Source: Bacteroidota bacterium
Lineage (GTDB): Bacteria; Bacteroidota; Ignavibacteria; UBA10030; UBA8401
Direction: 5' to 3'
Assembly: GCA_003456055.1 (NCBI GenBank)
Contig: DMPG01000024.1
Location: 4,595-13,033, forward strand
DNA length: 8,439 nucleotides
Positions 1 to 7,645 of the stretch are shown here, piece by piece. How positions within the stretch are numbered: the stretch's first letter is position 1; the number at the start of each line of letters is the position of its first letter. The notes under the pieces were generated by a model. It saw only the letters and a program-made list of their open reading frames with translations. It did no database searches and was not told the origin of the DNA. The translations under genes were made by a program, and so were the position numbers.

Positions 1-725
1 ATTCTGTTAAGGATAATAGATGAACGACGAGCAACATAACGGGACATTACATTTGGTTGAAACCTTCTTGGACTAGGAATCACTGCGGCCATTTGTGCAG
101 CTTCTTCTCTTGTTAGTTGAGACGATGATTTTCCAAAATATTTTTTTGAAGCCGCTTCAGCGCCATAAATGCCATTTCCCCACTCGATCACATTGAGATA
201 TATTTCTAATATCCTTCTTTTAGAAAGTGTTCGTTCCATCCGTAATGTGATAATCAATTCTTTCAATTTCCGCACAGGATCTTTCGATGTGGATAAGTAT
301 AAATTTTTCGAAAGTTGCTGTGAAATAGTGCTGCCGCCTCTCGCCGCTTTTCCTTTTTCTAAATTCTTAATGATGGACTCTTCCACTTCATACCAATCAA
401 CACCGTCATGTTCGTAAAACATTCCATCTTCAGAAACAATAACAGCATTGATAAGATTTCTTGATATTCGAGAAATTGGAATCCAGTGTTGCTGAATGGC
501 AAATGGCTTGTCTGATAGAGCCGCTTCTGCTTCCCTCTGTTCCATCATTGCAGTTTTTTTAGGATTATTCTTACGAAGTGACTGAAGACTATTGTTTGGA
601 AGAATTAAATATTGTAGAAATAATAAAGATCCTACACCAAGAATAATTGACTTGAGTTTGTTTGATTTCGTCCATCGAATTAAAGTGTGGACTTGCTCTA
701 AGATAAAAATTGTATGCTGTTCCAC
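1..725 (-). CDS. mtgA: Monofunctional peptidoglycan glycosyltransferase (GT51), 3' end cut by window
   Basis: This enzyme polymerises lipid II into glycan strands at the outer face of the inner membrane. The reading frame is open for 241 codons to the window edge. It has a short cytoplasmic N-terminus, one hydrophobic anchor at about residues 24-42 (SIILGVGSLLFLQYLIL), then the GT51 motifs in order: EDGMFYEHDG (99-108, with catalytic Glu99), GGSTISQQLSKNL (130-142), RKLKE (152-156) and KRRILEIYLN (169-178). IEWGNGIYGAEAA and PSPRRFQPN follow, as in MtgA rather than class A penicillin-binding proteins. The last visible residues (YVARRSSIILNR) resemble the MtgA C-terminus, so probably only a few codons are missing. 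The start is GTG, one base after the ruvX stop, with a weak AAGAGA upstream; the next in-frame ATG (near residue 60) would remove the anchor. It is the last visible gene of the der-to-mtgA run. A class A PBP continuing outside the window cannot be fully excluded. Confidence 0.92.
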   Translation of the reverse strand, partial: MEQHTIFILEQVHTLIRWTKSNKLKSIILGVGSLLFLQYLILPNNSLQSLRKNNPKKTAMMEQREAEAALSDKPFAIQQHWIPISRISRNLINAVIVSEDGMFYEHDGVDWYEVEESIIKNLEKGKAARGGSTISQQLSKNLYLSTSKDPVRKLKELIITLRMERTLSKRRILEIYLNVIEWGNGIYGAEAASKKYFGKSSSQLTREEAAQMAAVIPSPRRFQPNVMSRYVARRSSIILNR

Positions 726-726
726 G

Positions 727-1158
727 TTATCTCTTTACCGTGTCCAAAAATCCTTGAAGTAAAATTGCCGAGGCAACTTCATCAACTTTACCTTTATTTT
801 GCTGACGTTTTTTTTTGGGTGTGCCCATGGCAAGAATAGATGCCTGCGCCATCACAGATGTAAACCGTTCGTCGATCTGATGGATCTCTAGTGAAGTTAT
901 CTCCTGCAACTTCTTGATAAATTGAAGAACTTCTTCTGCCTTCGTTCCCATTTCTCCTTTCAGATTCAATGGCTTGCCGATTATGATTTTTTCTACATTC
1001 TGTTCTTTGATGATCGTAAGAATTTTTTCCAAACAGCGGTCATCATTTTGAATTGTTGTAAAACCGTTTGCAATTATTTTTAGTGGATCACTTAATGCTA
1101 ATCCGATACGTACTGATCCGTAATCAATTCCAAGATATCGTGTATATTCACTACTCAT
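727..1158 (-). CDS. ruvX: YqgF/RuvX family RNase H-fold nuclease (pre-16S rRNA processing)
   Basis: This is a small cytoplasmic nuclease of the YqgF family. It was once annotated as a putative Holliday junction resolvase; in E. coli it is linked to maturation of the 16S rRNA 5' end. From the ATG chosen here it is 143 residues, normal for the family. The visible motifs are the first acidic strand YLGIDYG (Asp12), IIIGKPLNLKG, DERFTS, and KVDEVASAILLQGFL near the C-terminus, so the usual acidic active-site set is present. A longer reading from a TTG at 1170 is possible, but ATG 1158 has a GAG seven bases upstream and gives the usual N-terminal spacing to the GIDYG strand. The ATG overlaps the end of rel by 8 bp (ATGAGTAG), which suggests translational coupling. 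The codons for the three lysines after TP form a run of nine A on the coding strand (forward 808-816). Confidence 0.95.
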   Translation of the reverse strand: MSSEYTRYLGIDYGSVRIGLALSDPLKIIANGFTTIQNDDRCLEKILTIIKEQNVEKIIIGKPLNLKGEMGTKAEEVLQFIKKLQEITSLEIHQIDERFTSVMAQASILAMGTPKKKRQQNKGKVDEVASAILLQGFLDTVKR

Positions 1159-3343
1159 CAAATCGCTCAACTTTCGTTATACTCTTTATCCGTTTCAGTC
1201 GTTCAATAATCCCATTAAGATGCGCTATGTCTTTAACATACATAATAAATTGTCCGTCAAATAACGAATCCTTTGTATTGATAGTCACACCGCGAATATT
1301 CGTATTATTGAAATTCGAAATAGCATTCGTCACATCATTCAATAATCCACTTCTATCGCTTCCTGAAATTCTAACACCCGCGATAAAGTCTCCGGCATTT
1401 GATTCCGGCCACGAGACAAGAACAATCCGTTCTTCACTATTATTCAACATCGATTGAACATTTCGACAATTCCTGCGATGAATCTTAATTCCTTCACCTG
1501 TTGTTACATAACCCACAATATCGTCACCTGGAATTGGACTACAGCATTTTGCATAGCTGTACAGCATATCTCCTTTTGTTCCCAATATGGAAATACCATT
1601 GGTAAAACTGCGTGCTGTATCAACAAACTTATTAAAGATCGAAGTTGTCACTTCCGTTTTCACTTCAACGTCAGATCGTTGTTTATTATCTGTCAATTCA
1701 GCAATGACAACATCCGTATCGATCTCTTCCTTTTTAATTGCAAGAAAGAATGCCTGCAAGTTGTCAAATCGTTTGGTGTGGATGAATTTTGTCAATTCAT
1801 CATCGTTGATATGCAGTTTTGATTTCTTCGCTTTCTTTTCCCAAATCTCTTTTCCTTCAGCTGTCAATTTATGTTCTTCATCGTTGATAAAGCGCCGGAT
1901 ATGAGATTTAGCTTTATGTGTTACCGCAAATTTTTCCCAATCATAGTTCGGCGTTTGTTTCTTCGATGTGATCACTTCCACTTGATCTCCACTTCTTAAA
2001 ATTGTATTAAGCGGAACGATTCTACCGTTGACTTTTGCACCAATAGTATGGAAACCTACATCGGAATGGATCTCAAATGCAAAATCAATTGCTGTCGCAC
2101 CTTTCGGAAGGATCTTAAGATCTCCTTTGGGAGTGAAGACATAAATTTCATCTTGATACAGATTGAGTTTGAAACTTTCAATAAGTTCTTTCGGAGAGAC
2201 ATTGCCATCGCCTTGTTTTTGATCAAACATTTCACGAACCCAATTGATCCAGCTTTCAAGTTCCTTATCGAGCGGTGCCTGTGAACCATTCTCTTTATAA
2301 TACCAATGCGCAGCAACACCACGTTCGGCGATCTCATGCATCTGTCGTGTACGAATCTGAACTTCAACCATTTTCCCTTCAGGACCTACAACGGTTGTAT
2401 GAAGAGATTGATATCCATTCTTTTTTGGTATTGAAATATAGTTTTTGAAACGTTCAGGAATTGGTTTATAAATTTCCGATATGATACCGTATACCGTAAA
2501 ACATTCATTGTTATCCGGCGTAAACAAAATTATTCTGACCGCGAACATATCATAGATCTCATCCAACGGCTTTGAACGCTTCACCATTTTATTGTGGATA
2601 CTGTAAAAATGTTTCGGTCTTCCTTCTACCTCAAATTTAAGTCCAGCCTGGCGCAAACGATTTTCGATTGGAACAATAAACTTACGGACATAATGCTCCC
2701 TTTCCCTTCGTTTTGAATTCAGACCATGCGAAATCTCTTCATACTCTTTGCGATACAAATGCTTGAATGCAAGGTCCTCTAATTCCCATTTAATTTTTGC
2801 CAGACCAAACCGATGAGCAAATGGTGCGTAGATATCCAACGTTTCTTTTGCAATGCGTTGCTGTTTCTCAGGAGATAAATATTCCAGTGTACGCATATTG
2901 TGCAATCTGTCGGCAAATTTCACAATCATTACACGGATATCATTCACCATCGATAACAGCAACTTACGATAATTTTCCGCCTGCGTAATTTCATGGCTGT
3001 CAAAAATATTACTGATCTTTGTCGCACCATCAACAATTTCTGCGATCGTGTCACCAAATTCTTTGCGAATCATATCAATCGTAATATCGGTATCTTCAAC
3101 AACATCATGAAGCAAAGCTGAAGCAACGGAAATATCATCCAGAGAAATTTCTTTTGCAAGTACCATCGCTACTTCATACGGATGGCCGAAATATGGCTCT
3201 CCAGAACTTCTCAGGTCGTGTTTATGAGCTTCAAGGCTCATCGCAAACGCTCGAGTGATAAGATCATCGTTCACTGTTCGAAGGTTCTTATGGCAAACAG
3301 CCAGTAGATCGTCTAATTTTTTTTTGTGTTTTGCCTGAAGCAT
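1151..3343 (-). CDS. rel: Bifunctional (p)ppGpp synthetase/hydrolase (long RelA/SpoT homologue)
   Basis: This enzyme makes (p)ppGpp from ATP and GTP/GDP and also hydrolyses it; it is the stringent-response enzyme. At 730 residues it is full length for a long RSH. The HD hydrolase domain carries all metal-site residues: His54, His79-Asp80 (HDVVED) and Asp145 (FADRLHN), so hydrolysis is expected. The synthetase domain has Asp265 (DEIYDMF), NGYQSLHT (309-316) and Glu327 (EVQIRT), so synthesis is also expected. Then follow a TGS domain (about 397-460), a helical region, a CC/zinc-finger domain with Cys600, Cys601, His622 and Cys626, and a C-terminal ACT domain (about 652-725). The synthetase/hydrolase type motif reads RFKN (298-301) rather than the common RxKD. 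ATG starts 6 bp after the TPR gene stop, preceded only by an A-rich stretch. The gene ends inside the start of ruvX. The symbol relA or spoT is also used; with both activities predicted, rel is the neutral choice. Confidence 0.97.
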   Translation of the reverse strand: MLQAKHKKKLDDLLAVCHKNLRTVNDDLITRAFAMSLEAHKHDLRSSGEPYFGHPYEVAMVLAKEISLDDISVASALLHDVVEDTDITIDMIRKEFGDTIAEIVDGATKISNIFDSHEITQAENYRKLLLSMVNDIRVMIVKFADRLHNMRTLEYLSPEKQQRIAKETLDIYAPFAHRFGLAKIKWELEDLAFKHLYRKEYEEISHGLNSKRREREHYVRKFIVPIENRLRQAGLKFEVEGRPKHFYSIHNKMVKRSKPLDEIYDMFAVRIILFTPDNNECFTVYGIISEIYKPIPERFKNYISIPKKNGYQSLHTTVVGPEGKMVEVQIRTRQMHEIAERGVAAHWYYKENGSQAPLDKELESWINWVREMFDQKQGDGNVSPKELIESFKLNLYQDEIYVFTPKGDLKILPKGATAIDFAFEIHSDVGFHTIGAKVNGRIVPLNTILRSGDQVEVITSKKQTPNYDWEKFAVTHKAKSHIRRFINDEEHKLTAEGKEIWEKKAKKSKLHINDDELTKFIHTKRFDNLQAFFLAIKKEEIDTDVVIAELTDNKQRSDVEVKTEVTTSIFNKFVDTARSFTNGISILGTKGDMLYSYAKCCSPIPGDDIVGYVTTGEGIKIHRRNCRNVQSMLNNSEERIVLVSWPESNAGDFIAGVRISGSDRSGLLNDVTNAISNFNNTNIRGVTINTKDSLFDGQFIMYVKDIAHLNGIIERLKRIKSITKVERFDE

Positions 3344-3349
3344 TCTTTT

Positions 3350-4354
3350 TTATTGTATAGTTTCGAGCAGATCTTCTGCTTTGCTAATTTTTTTTCTAAG
3401 ATCACCCTTTGTTTTTCCAACGTACTTTTGCAGCGCTAATATTTTTTTAAGTTCTTCTGCCGCTTCACGATGTTTATTTTCTTTTATTTTAATCTGAGCA
3501 AGCTTTAAACGGCAATCAGCCTCTATATAATGATTAGTCGTTGGTGCTTCCAATGTACTCTTTAATAAACGTTCAATAATGACTTTTAGTTTCTCATTTT
3601 TATTCCATTGCTCATACACTGTTTTTAGATTCCACAAGAATAATCGATTGTCGGGATATTCTGCAAGCATGATTTGCCCATATTTTTCTGCATCGGCAAA
3701 TCTTTTCTCTTCCGTAAAGATAACCATCAAATTATGTGAAGCAAGATGTTTTTCGTAGGGATGCGAAAATGACTCTAAAATTAACTGAATTCCTTCTTCA
3801 CTTCTATCCGGAACGAATGGAATCCATGCTAATTTACTCCGCCAATAATAGAAAGAACCAAGAATATTTTTAGCTTCAGTAAAGTTCGGATCGGATTCCA
3901 AACATCGTTGAAGCGATTTACCGGCACTCAAGCCGTAGTATATTCCTGAAGGTAAATTTCCATTTTCGGATTTTGTGAATGAACGGAATGCTTGGGCACT
4001 TCCGGTGTAAAAATATCCGAACGCAGAAGTACTAGTATTGTTTATCAATGGTTCAGATAAGATTTCAACAATATTCAATAATGAATCGTACCGCTTTTCA
4101 TTGAACGAATCGCCGTAATCGGTGTATTTCGCCTGAAGCATTCCGGCTAAATATAAATACCCTGCAGGATGAGCAGGAAATTTTTCGATCATCAACTGAA
4201 ATTCAGATTCTGCTGAATCGTATTCTTGCTGAAGTGTATACTGTATCCCCTGCATCAATATCGTATGTTGACGTTTATCGTCAAGAAGTTGCGGAAGAAG
4301 AAATGATGGTGATGAAAGGATGAGAACCAACCAGTGAATGGACCTATTTACCAA
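3350..4354 (-). CDS. Uncharacterised exported TPR-repeat protein
   Basis: I do not recognise a named family. The 334-residue product begins with a short basic end and a hydrophobic stretch (WLVLILSSPSFLLP, about 8-21), which looks like a signal peptide or an N-terminal anchor, so export is inferred. The rest is helical with tetratricopeptide-like units. The clearest lie at about 30-63 (GIQYTLQQEYDSAESEFQLM), 112-156, 204-236 (ASHNLMVIFTEEKRFADAEKYG) and 278-308 (CRLKLAQIKIKENKHREAAEE), with Pro-rich turns after FP, DP and YP as in TPRs. No catalytic motif is visible, so a protein-binding scaffold role is plausible but unproven. The start is TTG, three bases after the upp stop, with GGAG six bases upstream, so coupling to upp is likely. 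It ends 6 bp before rel. Whether it works with ppGpp control, the envelope, or is merely co-transcribed cannot be told from sequence. Confidence 0.85.
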   Translation of the reverse strand: MVNRSIHWLVLILSSPSFLLPQLLDDKRQHTILMQGIQYTLQQEYDSAESEFQLMIEKFPAHPAGYLYLAGMLQAKYTDYGDSFNEKRYDSLLNIVEILSEPLINNTSTSAFGYFYTGSAQAFRSFTKSENGNLPSGIYYGLSAGKSLQRCLESDPNFTEAKNILGSFYYWRSKLAWIPFVPDRSEEGIQLILESFSHPYEKHLASHNLMVIFTEEKRFADAEKYGQIMLAEYPDNRLFLWNLKTVYEQWNKNEKLKVIIERLLKSTLEAPTTNHYIEADCRLKLAQIKIKENKHREAAEELKKILALQKYVGKTKGDLRKKISKAEDLLETIQ

Positions 4355-4357
4355 AGT

Positions 4358-4984
4358 TTACTCCGTTCCAAACACTCTATCGCCTGCATCACCTAATCCA
4401 GGCAGAATATATCCATTATTATTCAATCCTCGATCAACAGCAGCACAAAAAATATCTACATCCGGATGGTTTTTTTGTACAATTTTAACTCCAGCAGGAG
4501 ATGCGACAAGACAGACAAATCGAATGTTTTTTGCACCTTTGTTTTTCAAGAATGTTAATGCAGTTTTTGCACTGCCTCCGGTTGCCAGCATCGGATCGAT
4601 GAGCAACACAAGGCTGCTGGAGAGTGTTTTGGGAAATTTTGAATAATAATCGATCGGTTCTAATGTTTCTTCATCACGATACAAACCAACATGACCAACT
4701 TTAGCTTCCGGAAGGACATTCATAAAACCTTCTACCATTCCGAGTCCCGCACGTAATATCGGAATGATGACAATGTTCTCTTTTAATTTAAACCCGGATG
4801 TTTTTTCAAGAGGAGTTAAGATGGAATATTTTTTGAGAGCGAAATTATGAGTCACCTCAAAAGCCATCATTCCGGCGATGCGGGAAAGAACATTACGAAA
4901 CAAATGGTTAGGAGTATTTTTATCTCGAAGAATAGAGACATCCCGTTGAACAAGAGGATGGTCGATGATAGTGAGAGTGCTCAT
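4358..4984 (-). CDS. upp: Uracil phosphoribosyltransferase
   Basis: This cytoplasmic salvage enzyme converts uracil and PRPP to UMP and pyrophosphate. The 208-residue length is typical. The features seen are the N-terminal region with DHPLVQ, IPILRAGLGM (74-83), the PRPP-binding loop DPMLATGGSA (130-139), and the uracil-binding C-terminal segment GYILPGLGDAGDR (191-203) ending FGTE. All the usual signature segments are intact. The ATG is preceded by GGA about ten bases upstream. The gene starts 21 bp after the der stop and its stop lies 3 bp before the TPR gene start, so it is internal to the same transcription unit. Bacterial members are commonly activated by GTP, which gives a possible but unproven link to the rel gene downstream. 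Confidence 0.97.
   Translation of the reverse strand: MSTLTIIDHPLVQRDVSILRDKNTPNHLFRNVLSRIAGMMAFEVTHNFALKKYSILTPLEKTSGFKLKENIVIIPILRAGLGMVEGFMNVLPEAKVGHVGLYRDEETLEPIDYYSKFPKTLSSSLVLLIDPMLATGGSAKTALTFLKNKGAKNIRFVCLVASPAGVKIVQKNHPDVDIFCAAVDRGLNNNGYILPGLGDAGDRVFGTE
4361..4364 (-). promoter_or_regulatory. Ribosome binding site (GGAG) fixing the TTG start of the TPR gene
   Basis: On the minus strand GGAG lies six bases before TTG 4354, partly inside the last codons of upp. It is the best Shine-Dalgarno match near any start in this window and is the main reason to accept the non-ATG start. Confidence 0.65.
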
Positions 4985-5005
4985 AATAAATATTTCCGGA
5001 AATTG

Positions 5006-6325
5006 TTATTTACGTTTTCTCTTAAAGACCAATATCAATGGTACGCCTTCAAATCCGTAATGATGACGAATTCGATTTCGTAAATATCCTTTATAGGATT
5101 CAGAAACCAAATCCGGTTCGTTTGCAAAGAAAGCAAACACCGGAGGAGAAGTTTTTACCTGAGTTACATAGTTCAGTTTAATATCTTTTCCTGTCTTGGT
5201 TGACGGCGGATAACGTTTAATATCTTCAAGGAGATCGTCATTTAATGAACTTGTCGGAATCCGCATCGCGCGATTTGTGTGAACTTGTTTTGCAAGATCG
5301 AGCAATTTCGGTAATCGTTGCTTGGTCTTTGCAGAAATAAATACCACAGGAATATAATCATATTGACGTAATTTTTCCCGCAACGATGCTTCAAAGCGAA
5401 TAGTAGAGTTCGTATCCTTCCCTTCCACCAAATCCCATTTATTGATGCCAAGAACCACTCCGATATTTTTCTCGGCCGCCGTTTGAACAATTCGAAAATC
5501 TTGTTTCTCCAACGGAATACTTGCATCAAATAATATTATTGCAAGATTACAACGATCAATTGCTTTTAAAGTCCTAAGCGTTGAATAGAAATCAACATTT
5601 TCTCTGATCTTGCTTCTCCGCATTAATCCCGCTGTATCAACCAATAATATTTCTTCGCCTTGAAACTGGTAGATTGAATCAATCGGATCTCGCGTTGTTC
5701 CGGCAATCGGTGTAACGATTGAACGTTCCTCCCCGATCAACGCATTTACCAGTGAAGATTTGCCGACGTTCGGTTTTCCAATAATTGCTATCCGCAACTG
5801 GGAATCTTCTTTTAGATCTTCAGTGTTGATGACAAATTCACTGCAAAGTACATCAAGGAAATCACCGATCTTTCTTCCGCCCAATGCACCAATGGTATAT
5901 AGATCACCAAGCCCTAATGAATGGAATTGTGCAGAATTTGCTTCTTCTTTTGCGGAGTCTACTTTGTTAACAACAAGAAGAATTTTCTTGTTTTCTTTGC
6001 GAAGAATATTGGCCAGTTCTTTGTCGATGTGAGTTAATCCTTCTTTTCCATCAACAAGAAATATTATTTTGTCGGACTCCTCAATCGCAATTTGAGTTTG
6101 CTCTCTGATCGCTTTTTCAAATACTTCTTCTGATTCCGGAACAAATCCCCCGGTATCTATGATTGTAAATGGTTTTCCCGTCCATTCTGCCTGGGCATAA
6201 TGACGATCGCGAGTAATTCCCGGTGCATCGTCAACAATAGCGTTTTGTGCACCAATGAGACGATTAAAAAAGGTTGATTTTCCGACGTTGGGACGACCAA
6301 CAATTGCAACTATGGGTTTAGACAT
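5006..6325 (-). CDS. der: Ribosome assembly GTPase Der (EngA), two tandem G domains
   Basis: Der is an essential GTPase that binds the 50S subunit during its assembly. From the chosen ATG it has 439 residues, the normal size. The first G domain has GRPNVGKS (10-17), DTGG (57-60) and NKVD (120-123). The second has GKPNVGKS (183-190), DTAG (230-233) and NKWD (295-298). A C-terminal KH-like domain fills about 350-439 and ends in a basic tail (FKRKRK). Longer in-frame starts exist: ATG at 6343 and TTG at 6394. The TTG reading would translate through the terminator hairpin and add an unconserved segment. [10 protein letters not shown] at 6325 fits the family and has a weak AGAAAGA upstream. It is the first gene after the met terminator and so probably heads the der-to-mtgA operon. 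Confidence 0.96.
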   Translation of the reverse strand: MSKPIVAIVGRPNVGKSTFFNRLIGAQNAIVDDAPGITRDRHYAQAEWTGKPFTIIDTGGFVPESEEVFEKAIREQTQIAIEESDKIIFLVDGKEGLTHIDKELANILRKENKKILLVVNKVDSAKEEANSAQFHSLGLGDLYTIGALGGRKIGDFLDVLCSEFVINTEDLKEDSQLRIAIIGKPNVGKSSLVNALIGEERSIVTPIAGTTRDPIDSIYQFQGEEILLVDTAGLMRRSKIRENVDFYSTLRTLKAIDRCNLAIILFDASIPLEKQDFRIVQTAAEKNIGVVLGINKWDLVEGKDTNSTIRFEASLREKLRQYDYIPVVFISAKTKQRLPKLLDLAKQVHTNRAMRIPTSSLNDDLLEDIKRYPPSTKTGKDIKLNYVTQVKTSPPVFAFFANEPDLVSESYKGYLRNRIRHHYGFEGVPLILVFKRKRK

Positions 6326-6366
6326 TTTTTCTTTCTGTTTCATATAAAATACTAAATATAAAGGAC

Positions 6367-6403
6367 AAAAAAAATCCCGTTCTGATATTCTCAAAACAGG
6401 ATT
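6367..6403 (-). terminator. Intrinsic terminator closing the metY-metX unit
   Basis: On the minus strand, AATCCTGTTTTGA (6403-6391) pairs with TCAGAACGGGATT (6385-6373). This gives a 13-bp stem with two G-U wobbles and the five-base loop GAATA. An uninterrupted run of eight T (6374-6367) overlaps the end of the stem. This is a classic rho-independent terminator. It lies about 70 bases after the metX stop and about 40 bases before the der start. The plus strand has no T run on the other side, so it should act on minus-strand transcripts only. Its position implies that der needs its own promoter or read-through. Confidence 0.88.
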
Positions 6404-6471
6404 CTAAGGTTACATTATGGTAATTCTATCTCATCACGATAATTTTTCCTATATAATTTTCCTCTTCGTAA

Positions 6472-7593
6472 TCATTTTTCTAAGAATTCAGTGACATGTT
6501 TTGCCATTTGTTCAAATTCAATAAGAAATGCATCATGTCCAAATGGAGAAGTAATTTCACAATAAGTAGAGTTTGGAATTGACTCAGCAATATTTTTTTG
6601 TTCACTTATCGGATACAGTATATCGGAATCAATCCCAACTAATAGTGAAGGAATTTTAATTGAGTGGAGAATTTCTTTGAGTGTTCCTCTTCCAAAAGAA
6701 ACATCATGAATATCCATCGCTCTTGAAATATAGAGATATGTATTTGCGTCAAACCGTTTAACTAATTTTTTTCCCTGATAACGAAGATAGCTTTCAATTT
6801 GAAATACATCGGAATTGTTGAATTGATTTAAATAATCTATCCCTTTTTCTTTTTGATGTTCCCTTCCAAATCGTTGTTGAAATTCTTTTTCACTTCGATA
6901 TGATAACATTGCAACTTGTCGCGCAAGTGCAAGACCTTTTTCGGGCTGTCCAAATTCATAATAATTCCCCTTATGCCAATCGGGATCATTCATAATTGCT
7001 TGGCGGGCCACATCATTCAGTCCAATTGCCCATGGTGAATGTTGAGCAGCGGTGGCAATAGGAATAATCGTTTCTACAATTTCTGGATACAGCAGCGCCC
7101 ATTCTAAAACTTGCATTCCTCCAAGCGAACCACCAATGACAGTTTTTATTTTTTGAACACCGAGATGATCGATCAATGATTTTTGTACTCTCACCATATC
7201 ACGTACAGTCATCTGAGGAAACAAGAGACCATAAGGTTTTTCAGTTGCGGGATTTATTGAACTTGACCCGGTAGTCCCATAGCATCCACCCAAAAAGTTC
7301 GATGAAATAATACAAAATTTTTTTGTATCGAGCGGTTTACCCTCACCAATGAACGAATCCCACCAACCTATTGATTTGGGATCTTCTGAAGAATATCCGG
7401 CGGCATGAGCGCTTCCTGTCAATGCGTGACAAACAACGATAGCATTCGTCCCTTCAGAGTTCAATTCTCCGTATGTTTCGTACGCAACATCGATCGGTGA
7501 GAATGCAGCACCGCAATCCAATAAAAGCGGATTTGTCTCAGTAAAGAGGCGAATAATTTTCGTCTCAACTATATTTTCAATTTTCGTTTTCAT
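6472..7593 (-). CDS. metX: Homoserine O-acetyltransferase (MetX, alpha/beta hydrolase fold)
   Basis: MetX transfers an acyl group, normally acetyl from acetyl-CoA, to the hydroxyl of homoserine, the first committed step of methionine synthesis. From ATG 7593 it has 373 residues, typical for the family. The features visible are the HALTGSAH oxyanion region (56-63), [11 protein letters not shown] (99-109), the nucleophile elbow GGSLGGMQ (Ser156), the acid in DSDILYP (Asp324) and the catalytic His353 in FGHDAFLIE, so the triad is complete. A longer reading from 7659 would run through the upstream hairpin; [12 protein letters not shown] is the more natural N-terminus. No good Shine-Dalgarno precedes this ATG. 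It follows metY by 52 bp and is followed by the terminator. Some MetX homologues use succinyl-CoA; I cannot settle acyl preference by eye, though pairing with metY favours acetyl. Confidence 0.95.
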   Translation of the reverse strand: MKTKIENIVETKIIRLFTETNPLLLDCGAAFSPIDVAYETYGELNSEGTNAIVVCHALTGSAHAAGYSSEDPKSIGWWDSFIGEGKPLDTKKFCIISSNFLGGCYGTTGSSSINPATEKPYGLLFPQMTVRDMVRVQKSLIDHLGVQKIKTVIGGSLGGMQVLEWALLYPEIVETIIPIATAAQHSPWAIGLNDVARQAIMNDPDWHKGNYYEFGQPEKGLALARQVAMLSYRSEKEFQQRFGREHQKEKGIDYLNQFNNSDVFQIESYLRYQGKKLVKRFDANTYLYISRAMDIHDVSFGRGTLKEILHSIKIPSLLVGIDSDILYPISEQKNIAESIPNSTYCEITSPFGHDAFLIEFEQMAKHVTEFLEK

Positions 7594-7600
7594 TTTATGA

Positions 7601-7633
7601 AACTGACCGTCATCGTAAAGATGACGATCAGTT
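7601..7633 (-). promoter_or_regulatory. 13-bp hairpin in the metY-metX gap
   Basis: On the minus strand AACTGATCGTCAT (7633-7621) pairs with ATGACGGTCAGTT (7613-7601), with one G-U wobble, across the seven-base loop CTTTACG. The stem ends seven bases before the metX ATG and lacks a following T run, so it is not a standard terminator. Its 3' arm fills the place where a ribosome binding site would normally lie. It could tune metX translation or mark an RNA processing or stability point. The function is inferred; only the inverted repeat is seen directly. Confidence 0.6.
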
Positions 7634-7645
7634 ATTATTAAATAT

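Noticed and set aside
169..417. Plus-strand open frame of 82 codons
   Set aside because: It lies wholly opposite the conserved GT51 domain of mtgA and shows no recognisable motif; it is a shadow of that gene.
1068..1904. Three overlapping plus-strand open frames opposite ruvX and the rel C-terminus
   Set aside because: They have low-complexity composition without motifs and lie opposite well-conserved coding sequence, so they are not genes.
4847..5083. Plus-strand open frame of 78 codons across the upp-der junction
   Set aside because: It mostly mirrors the upp N-terminus, has no supporting ribosome binding site and no recognisable domain.
5869..5886. The first Der G domain has IGALGG where the G5 loop often begins with SA
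   Set aside because: This loop varies among Der proteins, including in well-studied species, so the change is not evidence of lost function.
6353..6360. TATATTTA on the minus strand ahead of der, near the Bacteroidota -7 promoter element TAnnTTTG
   Set aside because: One mismatch remains and no matching upstream element lies at the right distance; in such AT-rich DNA the match is weak evidence, so it is not listed as a promoter.
6404..6471. Two similar copies of GGAAAATTAT / GGAAAAATTAT and a tiny 8-codon frame after metX
   Set aside because: The repeat is short and AT-rich and the frame has no support; both are expected by chance.
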